Part shown: piece after piece, positions 1-5,266 of the stretch
Layout of the letters: each line of letters begins with the position of its first letter
Position numbering within the stretch: position 1 is the stretch's first letter
Origin: Candidatus Zambryskibacteria bacterium RIFCSPLOWO2_02_FULL_39_14
Lineage (GTDB): Bacteria; Patescibacteriota; Minisyncoccia; Phycocordibacterales; Zambryskibacteraceae
NCBI GenBank assembly: GCA_001824135.1
Contig: MHWM01000002.1
Coordinates: forward strand, 6,838-15,140
Direction of reading: 5' to 3'
Length of the DNA: 8,303 nt
Made by a program: the position numbers and the translations under genes
The notes under the pieces: model-generated
Seen by the model: the letters and a program-made list of their open reading frames with translations, nothing else
What the model was told of the DNA's origin: nothing
Databases searched by the model: none

Positions 1-2332
1 AGGTGTAGATTTCGTGCACACTTCGAAGTCCTCGAAGCTCCTCGTGAGGTTTGGTGATATTGCTGTGAACAAAACTCTGCTTGAACCGAACATCTAATGC
101 TTCGGCGGATTTTTTTGTGAACAAATAGCCGAGTAGCCAGAGTTTTAATTTTGAATACTCCTCAATGAGGCGGTTGAGGGTGTGCAAATCTTTTGAGCTA
201 AAATGACCGAACTTACTTACCGAAGCCAACTTGTCAGAATACGAGGTCTTGATTCTCTCAATGCTTTCCAGGGTGAGTGTCAAAAATTGCAGAAGATTAT
301 TAAAATTACTGAACGTCCGTATTGTGCTTGGGCTAATTTCAATCAACTCGAATATCCTTACTGTCTTATCGGAATCAAGGACATTTTTAATTTGAAGCAA
401 AGAGTTTCTTATATCGCCAATCTCAATAGCCGATTCATCCTGTGCCGTTAGTTCATCAATATCAAAAACTACATCTTTGTCTCTGAAGTAAAGTTCCAAA
501 TCAAAAAACTCGTGTATCTCTCGAATACTGATTTCATCGTATGCGAGAATCTCCGCTTCGAGGTCTTCCTTGAGCGAGTTCTGCGATTTCGTGATGGTGT
601 CTGCCACGTTCTCATAATCGTTTCGTACCGCACGGAAGTGAGTTTTGATACCCTCAATAGAACTTCGGGCAAGAATTGAGCCGTAGGTGTTGCCTGTTTT
701 GCCGAGGCGAAGAATGGGGTTTTGGAAGTTCTTATCATAACGGACTTTGTTCATCGTTTGGGTAATTTTGTCCTCCACAACATCCAATGCCTCTTTTTTA
801 TCCGAAAGCACCAAAGTGGACTGATTCTTCAAAATTGCATCAAAAACAATCGCAGTAATGGTATGACTCTTGCCAGTTCCTGGCGGCCCCTCAACGATGA
901 TGTACTTACAATTGTCTTTATGAACTGCTGATAGGATTTGCCGTTGTTCACTGTTAAGTGGGATAGGACTTGAATACACCAGTTTGTCTGTTGTGCCAGC
1001 ACTATCCCATTCGCTTTCTATTTCTGGATTGAAGGGTTGAGGGTTTTTGTGAATGAAGTCGCCAATAAGAGTGTTGAATATCTCCGCAAGAACACCACCC
1101 TCCTGGCTCAACTGTTGCAAGATTTCTTCGTAATCATTAACGAGTGCTTCGTCCGACTTATCGAACAAGCAGACGTAGCAACTGTTGGAGATACGAACAG
1201 AGGCACCTTTGGCAGTTACCACTTCCCCACTCGTGAAATCTACCTTGCCGTCAAGCTCAAAGAAGTGAGAAATCTCGTTGAGCACTCCATTGATGAGTTG
1301 AATAAAATCACTCTGATGCTGGGAAAGGTAAATAATACGCTCCGATATGCTCTGCAAATTGCCCTTCGTTCCCTTCAGGTTGTTGTACTCTTGTACTATG
1401 TACTCCAATGCCTTTTTGTTGATGTACACCTGGGAATCAAACTCGATGTTAAGCGTGTCCTCCTGTCTTTGCACAACGAAGGGAACGTAAAAAATTGGAT
1501 ATTTTGTGTTATTAAACGAAACATCCCCGAAGTATAGATAAAAATCCTGCTTATCCAAGATGCTTTTGTTGCGTTCCATTTCAAACATTTCCAGGAACAA
1601 ATCAGCCACTTGGAGATTTTCAAAGAATGAGAGGAGGTTCCCTTTCACGTCTTGAAGCGTGAAAACGGATTTCAGCTCTTTTGTGAGATTGACTTTCTCC
1701 TTTGCGATTAACAGATTCAACACTTCTGAAATCTTGTTTTCAAGCAACCGCAAGAGAACGGCGGTTAATTCCTCCTTAATAAGATAAATGTTGTCCTCAT
1801 CGCCGAGATTGAGATTTTGCAGTGGCTTTTCAATGCTTTCTACAAATGGCTTTACCAGCTCAAGTTGAATAATCTTGGCTGCTGCCTCAACGGATGTAGT
1901 GAGAGCGACATCATACTCTTTTGCATAGAGCGTCCCCGATTTTTCAATTCCCTCTGCGATTTTCTCGGTAATATCGCCGACTTGCCCCCCCGTAATTTTG
2001 CCGACTTGTAACTTCACGAGGTCGAGCAGGTTCTTGGGAAGATTTGTCTTATAGACATCTCTCTCGACTTTATTCAAAACGTCCGTATCAAACCCTTTGC
2101 TGATTAGTTTCAATACGAGCTTATTAAACGAAGCGTATTTTTGCAGATTCAAACCAATGAGGAGATTGTCGTTGTTACGAAACTTGATGCTGCGGCGTGG
2201 CAATCTGTGCTTATGGAAATCCGACTCAAGAAAATCCATAAAATACTTCGCAACCTCTTTGAAAAATAGGAGGTTGTCGGCAGAACCCTTTTCATTATTT
2301 GATTTCGTCGCTGTTTTCATTTTCATTGTCAT
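1..2332 (-). CDS. Large P-loop ATPase / superfamily 1 helicase-like protein, C-terminus missing at window edge
   Basis: I checked the minus-strand frame codon by codon from 2332 to 2; it has 777 codons and no stop, so the gene continues beyond the left edge. A Walker A motif, EGPPGTGKSHT, lies at residues 481-491, with GPPGTGKS at 866-889. It is preceded by the hydrophobic strand KYIIV and followed by the strand TLVLSDKKEALDVV, as in UPF1/DNA2-type superfamily 1 helicases (AAA_11/AAA_12 families). Motif II and later helicase motifs would lie outside the window. The roughly 480 residues before Walker A match nothing I recognise; they are rich in Leu, Glu and Lys and look mostly helical. Tandem in-frame ATGs occur at 2332, 2326 and 2320; GAGG lies 4 nt before the first, which I chose. 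The gene follows the small HTH gene by 16 nt, so the two probably share an operon. Helicases of this build are common in defence or accessory modules of mobile elements, but no function is shown here. Confidence -1.
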   Translation of the reverse strand, partial: MTMKMKTATKSNNEKGSADNLLFFKEVAKYFMDFLESDFHKHRLPRRSIKFRNNDNLLIGLNLQKYASFNKLVLKLISKGFDTDVLNKVERDVYKTNLPKNLLDLVKLQVGKITGGQVGDITEKIAEGIEKSGTLYAKEYDVALTTSVEAAAKIIQLELVKPFVESIEKPLQNLNLGDEDNIYLIKEELTAVLLRLLENKISEVLNLLIAKEKVNLTKELKSVFTLQDVKGNLLSFFENLQVADLFLEMFEMERNKSILDKQDFYLYFGDVSFNNTKYPIFYVPFVVQRQEDTLNIEFDSQVYINKKALEYIVQEYNNLKGTKGNLQSISERIIYLSQHQSDFIQLINGVLNEISHFFELDGKVDFTSGEVVTAKGASVRISNSCYVCLFDKSDEALVNDYEEILQQLSQEGGVLAEIFNTLIGDFIHKNPQPFNPEIESEWDSAGTTDKLVYSSPIPLNSEQRQILSAVHKDNCKYIIVEGPPGTGKSHTITAIVFDAILKNQSTLVLSDKKEALDVVEDKITQTMNKVRYDKNFQNPILRLGKTGNTYGSILARSSIEGIKTHFRAVRNDYENVADTITKSQNSLKEDLEAEILAYDEISIREIHEFFDLELYFRDKDVVFDIDELTAQDESAIEIGDIRNSLLQIKNVLDSDKTVRIFELIEISPSTIRTFSNFNNLLQFLTLTLESIERIKTSYSDKLASVSKFGHFSSKDLHTLNRLIEEYSKLKLWLLGYLFTKKSAEALDVRFKQSFVHSNITKPHEELRGLRSVHEIYT

Positions 2333-2348
2333 TAAACCTCGTTTGGAA

Positions 2349-2528
2349 TCACTTGCTATGTTTATGACGATTCCTTCCCCCTTCGAGGAACTTCTTAACA
2401 TCCTCATCAGTGAATCGCCACTTTCCCTGCTTCGAGCCGTCCAGCTTGCCTTGCTTCAAATAGCGGAAGATTTGACGTTCCGAACACTTGAGAACTTTGG
2501 CGACCTCTTGAATAGTGTAGATTTTCAT
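2349..2528 (-). CDS. Small excisionase/MerR-type helix-turn-helix DNA-binding protein (59 aa)
   Basis: The protein begins MKIYTIQEVAKVLKCSERQI and continues with FRYLKQGKLDGSKQGKWRF, then TDEDVKKFL. This is the classic 'excisionase family' (HTH_17, MerR-like) pattern: an N-terminal beta strand, the helix pair EVAKVLKCSERQIFRYLKQG, a small wing with the basic GKWRF, and an acidic-to-basic helix. Such proteins act either as recombination directionality factors (Xis) or as local transcription regulators. Here the gene sits first in a leftward operon, 16 nt before the large ATPase gene and directly behind a good promoter that overlaps an inverted repeat, so autoregulation of the divergent promoters is a reasonable inference. 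An Xis role with the serine recombinase at 5256 is an alternative, though serine integrases usually use unrelated directionality factors. The ATG at 2528 has no evident Shine-Dalgarno. The reading frame and fold assignment are firm; the biological role is not. Confidence -1.
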   Translation of the reverse strand: MKIYTIQEVAKVLKCSERQIFRYLKQGKLDGSKQGKWRFTDEDVKKFLEGGRNRHKHSK

Positions 2529-2538
2529 AAAGTAAAAA

Positions 2539-2567
2539 TTGCTTCAATTATGGCTTTATTATATTAT
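2539..2567 (+). promoter_or_regulatory. Candidate rightward promoter overlapping the leftward one
   Basis: TTGCTT (2539-2544) and TATTAT (2562-2567) lie 17 nt apart on the plus strand and would start transcription near 2574, upstream of the 2605 gene. The -10 box shares bases 2562-2563 with the -10 of the leftward promoter, so polymerase could not occupy both at once. The -35 is weak (3 of 6), so this promoter is less certain than its opposite. Confidence -1.
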
Positions 2568-2586
2568 GACAAGAGAAAGAGGTCAA
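2558..2586 (-). promoter_or_regulatory. Sigma-70-type promoter for the HTH-ATPase operon
   Basis: On the minus strand TTGACC (2586-2581) and a perfect TATAAT (2563-2558) are separated by exactly 17 nt. Transcription would start near 2551, about 23 nt before the HTH start codon. The -35 box overlaps the left arm of an inverted repeat at 2579-2601. Confidence -1.
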
Positions 2587-2601
2587 CTTTTGTCAGACCT
2601 C
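2579..2601. promoter_or_regulatory. Inverted repeat, candidate operator
   Basis: GAGGTC (2579-2584) and GACCTC (2596-2601) are perfect inverted arms around an 11-nt centre. The left arm covers the -35 box of the leftward promoter, and the repeat lies just after the expected start of the rightward transcript, 3 nt before the ATG at 2605. It could be an operator for the nearby HTH protein, or a hairpin in the leader of the 2605 mRNA. Confidence -1.
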
Positions 2602-2604
2602 AAA

Positions 2605-3381
2605 ATGACTATGAAAATGAAAGAGAAAAAGACAAATAAGTTTGATACGCCACAGAATCGTCGCAAGGCAGAGCAGGCACTAAAATTATTACTGGTAAAA
2701 CCAGGTTTTCAAAACGCTGTCGAAGAATTGAGAGTAAAGTGGGGTATCAACAAAGACAATCCAAATCGAGAACAAAATCTCAAAAAGCTCACTACTGGCG
2801 AGTTCGTCTATAAGGACACGCCAGGAGGTAGAGATAGAGACCCAGATTGGCATATTGTGTCTCAACCCAATTCGCCTCTATATCAAGATATGTTTAAGCT
2901 CTTGGAGCGTTTTCGTATTGATAGGTATTTGATGCCCGCAGTTTTCAAACTCGCCAAACACGGAGACGTTGGGGACGTTGACTGGCTCTATGCGGAGACG
3001 ATGCCACTCGTAACTTTCAAAAAACCAGAAAAGGATTGGGATACACAGCCCAGAATTGTCATCGAACTCCGCACAAATAGCACGTTTCAAGATGTGAAAA
3101 AGATTTGGAGAAACGTTGAGCAGTATAGAAAGATGTTCAAATTGAAAACTCCAAAGTTCAAACTGTGGAAGAACTTTGACCGAGACAGTAAGATTTATTT
3201 GCTACACACACAAGGAAAAAACATCGGCGAGATTTACAGAACTTTATTACAAGAAGACAAAACTGATTTGGATTTCGGCAACATCAAGAAAATTGTCTCC
3301 ACTTATAGGAAGAAGTTGGGACTACCTAAAGGCGGCAAGTTGATTACCTCGCCTATCGAGAGAAAGCGAGAGTTACGTTAG
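2605..3381 (+). CDS. Unrecognised 258-aa protein with C-terminal helix-turn-helix-like segment
   Basis: I do not recognise the family. The protein is basic and soluble with no membrane segment. Residues 12-70 look helical and lysine-rich. Residues 76-185 form a mixed region containing DRDPDWHIV, DWLYAETMPLV and PRIVIELRTNSTFQDVKKIW. Residues about 192-238 (from FDRDSKIYLLHTQGKNIGEI to STYRKKLGLP) have the spacing of a helix-turn-helix, similar to domains used by transposases and regulators to hold DNA. The frame extends upstream to a TTG at 2539 and an ATG at 2566, but those lie within or upstream of the promoter region. I chose 2605, where the ACTATGA start context shared with other genes here is found; 2611 is also possible. 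The gene is transcribed away from the HTH-ATPase operon and is followed by a terminator hairpin. A role as a regulator or DNA-binding partner of the neighbouring genes is inference only. Confidence -1.
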   Translation: MTMKMKEKKTNKFDTPQNRRKAEQALKLLLVKPGFQNAVEELRVKWGINKDNPNREQNLKKLTTGEFVYKDTPGGRDRDPDWHIVSQPNSPLYQDMFKLLERFRIDRYLMPAVFKLAKHGDVGDVDWLYAETMPLVTFKKPEKDWDTQPRIVIELRTNSTFQDVKKIWRNVEQYRKMFKLKTPKFKLWKNFDRDSKIYLLHTQGKNIGEIYRTLLQEDKTDLDFGNIKKIVSTYRKKLGLPKGGKLITSPIERKRELR

Positions 3382-3423
3382 ACAAGCTCGTCGAACGTTA
3401 CGACCACAATTAAAAAGTTCTAT

Positions 3424-3450
3424 AAGCTGTATCCATAAGATACAGTTTTT
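3424..3450 (+). terminator. Rho-independent terminator after the 2605 gene
   Basis: CTGTATC (3427-3433) and GATACAG (3439-3445) form a perfect 7-bp stem with loop cataa, extendable by AAG/TTT on the outside, followed directly by TTTTT (3446-3450). It lies 43 nt after the stop at 3381 and only 16 nt before the next start codon, so it may also attenuate the downstream genes. Confidence -1.
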
Positions 3451-3466
3451 CATTTTGCAAAACACT

Positions 3467-3715
3467 ATGACAATGAACCAAAACAACAAAGATTTCCGCA
3501 CCGCAGACCTCGCTTTGACTGCGGCTCTTTGTGTTTCTGGGTTCGTTGTCGAGGAGGTGGACAAAGTTAGCCCTCAAAGGTCGGTGTTCGTTTTTCAAAA
3601 CGGCGAGAAGCTGCTCGAAGCGATAAATCAATACTGGCGGCAGGAAATGAGGGTCGAGCCGCAGGATTACTTCAACCAGCTCAAAATCATTAAGGCAAGG
3701 ATATACGAGCGATGA
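3467..3715 (+). CDS. DUF5659-like small protein (82 aa)
   Basis: The sequence contains FRTADLALTAALCVSGFVV, then VFVFQNGEKLLEAINQYW and VEPQDYFNQLKIIKARIY. This matches the pattern I know for DUF5659: a 'T.DL.LAA.L...G' helix, a strand ending in VF.F, then a '(Y)W..E.RV.P..FFN.LK.LK.RIY' helix. The family's function is unknown; it occurs mainly in candidate-phyla genomes and associated mobile elements. The frame could begin at a TTG at 3455, but I chose the ATG at 3467 because it carries the ACTATGACAATGA context seen in other genes of this element. No Shine-Dalgarno is visible. The stop overlaps the next gene's start as ATGA (3712-3715), so the two are translationally coupled. The start lies just 16 nt after a terminator hairpin, and no convincing promoter lies between them. 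Confidence -1.
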   Translation: MTMNQNNKDFRTADLALTAALCVSGFVVEEVDKVSPQRSVFVFQNGEKLLEAINQYWRQEMRVEPQDYFNQLKIIKARIYER

Positions 3716-3903
3716 TTAGCGATGCTGCGTTAAAAGAGTTTAAGGAAATCTGGGCCGAAGAAATCGGCAGCGAGATTTCCGATGAACAAGCGATGGAAGA
3801 AGCTACGCAGCTTTTGACACTCTTTGATGCCATCTATCGCCCTATCAAGAAGGAGTGGGTAAAACACTATGACGATGACAAATCAAAACAAGCCACCATT
3901 TAA
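3712..3903 (+). CDS. Small acidic protein of unknown function (63 aa)
   Basis: The protein starts MISDAALKEFKEIWAEEIGS and continues EISDEQAMEEATQLLTLFDAIYRPIKKEW. Two amphipathic helices are expected, the second ending in the characteristic IYRPIKKEW. Similar 60-70 residue proteins, as far as I recall, accompany DUF5659 proteins in candidate-phyla elements; the role is unknown. The start overlaps the previous stop by 4 nt (ATGA), which together with AAGGA about 10 nt upstream supports it. The 3' end overlaps the next gene by 35 nt in a different frame. The tight packing shows that 3467, 3712 and 3869 form one operon. It may act as a small partner of one of its neighbours, but nothing in the sequence shows which. 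Confidence -1.
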   Translation: MISDAALKEFKEIWAEEIGSEISDEQAMEEATQLLTLFDAIYRPIKKEWVKHYDDDKSKQATI

Positions 3904-4705
3904 TACAGTTCCACATTATATTGCGTCAGATTATCGAGGCGGTGAGTTGAGTATCAATCAGCTTCGCCTGCTCCTTTGGTTGCGCTTAATAGGAACGCCA
4001 TACGGGATTGCCACCACGAGCTTGGTTGATTTGAAGAACGACGTTTTCCCCGACCTTGATTTGAAAATCAACACAATAAACTCGATGCTGCTCAAACTTC
4101 GTCAGAAGCAGCACGTCTTTTTTGAACCCCGACAAGGCAAGGCGGGAACTTTTGACATAAAACTCAATCACTGGATGAAGCCCAAAAAGAAGTATCAAAC
4201 TCTTGATAAGTTCTTTCCCGAACCGAGGCAATGGATAAGCACAGAAGGAGAAGCGACGGTGGAAGATTCTTATCCACAAGCTAAACCGCCAGAAGCCAGT
4301 CAGAAGTCAGAGGGTCAAAATCAGAAGTTGATTGAGGAACGAGACCGCTTAATCAATAAGGTTTCGGTCAATTCGGAAACTCGGCAAATCAGAAGTTACC
4401 ATAACGAACACGATACCGAACATCAGCTTGAAAATCACGATACGTTGGAAAAAGTTTCTTTTAAGGGAACGTTGGTGAAAGATTATCAACCGACGAACTA
4501 CGAGGAACAGCAATGCAGAGATATAGCAAACGAAGTTGGCGAAACGTATATCAACCCTCTCTTGAAAGCATTACGAACAGACGGATTCCGAAGAATCGAG
4601 CAGGCGTGGGGCATATACCGAGAAGACCGAGCTGCTGGCAAAAAAATTGATAAGCCAGCCGCTTATTTCTTTGGCATTATCAAAAAACTACGAGAAAACC
4701 AATGA
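3869..4705 (+). CDS. Probable replication-type protein with N-terminal winged-helix and C-terminal helical domain (278 aa)
   Basis: Residues about 12-110 look like a winged helix: SINQLRLLLWLRLIGTPYGI, then a segment of the type used to choose short DNA sites (INSMLLKLRQKQHVFFEPRQ). Residues about 112-200 are a polar, Gln/Glu-rich, probably flexible linker. The C-terminus (about 210-278) is helical and ends DKPAAYFFGIIKKLRENQ. A 'PAAYF.GI(L/I)' ending is common in phage and plasmid replication initiators and DnaD-like helicase loaders, so I infer a replication or primosome role; this is not certain. A perfect DnaA box (TTATCCACA, 4270-4278) lies within the gene and a near copy just after it, as often seen for origins inside initiator genes. 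The start ATG at 3869 is in the shared ACTATGA context; AGGAG lies 13 nt upstream, unusually far. The stop is in an ATGA, but the ATG-initiated frame beyond it (from 4702) looks spurious. Confidence -1.
   Translation: MTMTNQNKPPFNTVPHYIASDYRGGELSINQLRLLLWLRLIGTPYGIATTSLVDLKNDVFPDLDLKINTINSMLLKLRQKQHVFFEPRQGKAGTFDIKLNHWMKPKKKYQTLDKFFPEPRQWISTEGEATVEDSYPQAKPPEASQKSEGQNQKLIEERDRLINKVSVNSETRQIRSYHNEHDTEHQLENHDTLEKVSFKGTLVKDYQPTNYEEQQCRDIANEVGETYINPLLKALRTDGFRRIEQAWGIYREDRAAGKKIDKPAAYFFGIIKKLRENQ
4270..4278 (+). promoter_or_regulatory. DnaA-box sequence TTATCCACA
   Basis: This is an exact match to the consensus DnaA box, inside the replication-like gene. A second 8-of-9 match (GTATCCACA) lies at 4712-4720, just after the gene's end. 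Two sites in 450 bases are suggestive of an element origin but far from proof; no iterons or AT-rich unwinding tract are obvious. Confidence -1.
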
Positions 4706-4738
4706 AAACACGTATCCACAATCTGGGGATTGCGCCTC

Positions 4739-4766
4739 TTGTCAGGGATTGTCAGTGCGCTATAAT
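4739..4766 (+). promoter_or_regulatory. Near-consensus sigma-70 promoter of the structured RNA
   Basis: TTGTCA (4739-4744, 5 of 6) and a perfect TATAAT (4761-4766) are separated by 16 nt. Transcription is expected at about 4772-4774, which is precisely where the long helix of the RNA begins. The 7-mer TTGTCAG occurs twice here (4739-4745 and 4749-4755), ten bases apart on one face of the DNA, which could be an operator overlapping the -35. Confidence -1.
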
Positions 4767-4771
4767 TAAGG

Positions 4772-4917
4772 TGCTGCCTACAAGTTTGAGTTATAGCACG
4801 AGGGTATTTGCTTCTTTGAAGCCCAATTGCGGGTCAAAAGGGGCAGCTATCCTCCACAATTGGTTGCCTTCGTGCAATTCAATCTTGTGGGCAGCAGGCT
4901 CTGGCTGTCCCTTTTTT
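4772..4917 (+). ncRNA. Predicted structured RNA, about 146 nt, family not recognised
   Basis: The transcript expected from the promoter at 4739-4766 folds into a long hairpin. I find 13 bp (4772-4784 with 4884-4896), a U-U mismatch, 7 bp (4786-4792 with 4876-4882), a 3-nt bulge (4793-4795), and 11 bp (4796-4806 with 4865-4875). That makes 31 pairs with only four G-U wobbles. The top is a three-way junction: hairpin GCUUC/GAAGC (4810-4822) next to a 7-bp helix CCAAUUG/CAAUUGG (4823-4829 with 4857-4863), with a 27-nt apical loop containing GGGGCAGC (4840-4847). The 3' tail has GCUGUCCC (4904-4911) followed by six T. I considered 6S RNA (also a long hairpin, usually longer with a central bubble), SRP RNA, RNase P RNA, tmRNA and tracrRNA, and saw no diagnostic motif of any. 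Its neighbours are the replication-like gene upstream and the small membrane protein and recombinase genes downstream. It may act as a free small RNA, a leader regulator, or both. The fold was worked out by hand, without energies or homologues. Confidence -1.
4889..4917 (+). terminator. Terminator hairpin of the structured RNA
   Basis: GGGCAGC (4889-4895) can pair with GCTGTCCC (4904-4911, one bulged T), followed by TTTTTT (4912-4917). The left arm is also the 3' arm of the RNA's main helix, so forming the terminator and forming the long helix exclude each other. It ends 22 nt before the next gene. Confidence -1.
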
Positions 4918-4939
4918 CTTTGGGTCAGCCGTCCACAAA

Positions 4940-5104
4940 ATGACTATGACAAACGGCAAGAACAAGTTTTATATCGGCGTGGTTATATTACTGGCAATCC
5001 TGTATATCCTATGGGTCAGGGTGAGTTCAGTCTCGGACGATTACTATGACTTGGAAGACAGAATCAACACGCTTGAGCTAAAGTTTGACAGGTTACCAAA
5101 ATAA
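4940..5104 (+). CDS. Small single-pass membrane protein (54 aa)
   Basis: The reading frame begins MTMTNGKNKFYIGVVILLAI and continues LYILWVRVSSVSDDYYDLEDR to INTLELKFDRLPK. Residues about 10-27 form one strongly hydrophobic membrane helix with a short, positively charged N-terminus, so the N-terminus is probably cytoplasmic. The remaining 25 residues have hydrophobic positions spaced like a short coiled coil, perhaps for dimerisation. I do not recognise the family; the size and build recall small phage or plasmid membrane proteins, including holin-like and toxin-like peptides, but no specific match is claimed. The start has the shared ACTATGAC context and no Shine-Dalgarno; the second Met codon (4946) is an alternative. 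The gene directly follows the structured RNA and precedes the lysine-rich gene by 12 nt, so it is probably read with the recombinase genes by read-through of the RNA terminator. A frame from 4702 overlaps it but looks non-coding. Confidence -1.
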   Translation: MTMTNGKNKFYIGVVILLAILYILWVRVSSVSDDYYDLEDRINTLELKFDRLPK

Positions 5105-5116
5105 TCAAATCTTAAA

Positions 5117-5266
5117 ATGAAAAAATTACTCGCTTTAATAAAAACCAAAGGTAAGTCGAAGAAGCAAATCGCCGAAGAAGCGAAAGCGATTTTGAAGCGC
5201 AAGGGGCTTTTGGACAAAGACGATAAGCTGCACGTCGAAAACAAGAAGCAAAACAATGGAAAATAA
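5117..5266 (+). CDS. Small lysine-rich protein (49 aa)
   Basis: The protein starts MKKLLALIKTKGKSKKQIAE and continues with EAKAILKRKGLLDKDDKLHV and a basic tail. It is strongly positively charged, with two probable helices, and could bind nucleic acid; I do not recognise a family. The segment from KSKKQIAEEAKAILKRKGLL has the hydrophobic spacing of a small helix pair. The gene lies 12 nt after the membrane-protein gene, and its last 11 nt overlap the start of the recombinase gene in another frame, which suggests translational coupling. Small basic proteins next to large serine integrases can be recombination directionality factors, so this is one candidate for that role, but the sequence gives no direct sign of it. 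The ATG at 5117 has an A-rich leader and no clear Shine-Dalgarno. The compact overlap and absence of stops support real coding; confidence is limited by its short length. Confidence -1.
   Translation: MKKLLALIKTKGKSKKQIAEEAKAILKRKGLLDKDDKLHVENKKQNNGK

Noticed and set aside
1037..1537. Plus-strand open frame of 166 codons
   Set aside because: It is antisense to the large ATPase frame, which is open for 777 codons and has a Walker A motif.
2539..2604. N-terminal extension of the 2605 gene to TTG 2539 or ATG 2566
   Set aside because: These codons fall within or upstream of the predicted promoter and its start site, and the extension is unlike the rest of the protein.
2097..2639. Plus-strand open frame of 180 codons
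   Set aside because: It crosses the start of the ATPase gene, the whole HTH gene and the promoter region in antisense, and has no recognisable protein features.
3398..3426. Possible promoter TTACGA-17-TATAAG before the DUF5659-like gene
   Set aside because: The -35 matches only 3 of 6 bases, and the terminator hairpin would follow the start almost at once.
4772..4917. Possibility that the RNA is a tracrRNA or part of a CRISPR or TnpB/IscB system
   Set aside because: There is no repeat array, no Cas9, IscB or TnpB gene, and no repeat partner for an anti-repeat in the window.
4795..4925. Minus-strand frame through the RNA that translates to a plausible-looking peptide
   Set aside because: It has no start codon or ribosome site and is closed by stops on both sides. 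The promoter and terminator favour a plus-strand RNA.
4702..5049. Open frame of 115 codons starting in an ATGA overlap with the replication-like gene
   Set aside because: It spans a promoter, a strongly paired RNA and a terminator T-run, has a Cys/Trp/Ser-rich composition unlike its neighbours, and overlaps the more protein-like membrane gene at 4940 in another frame.
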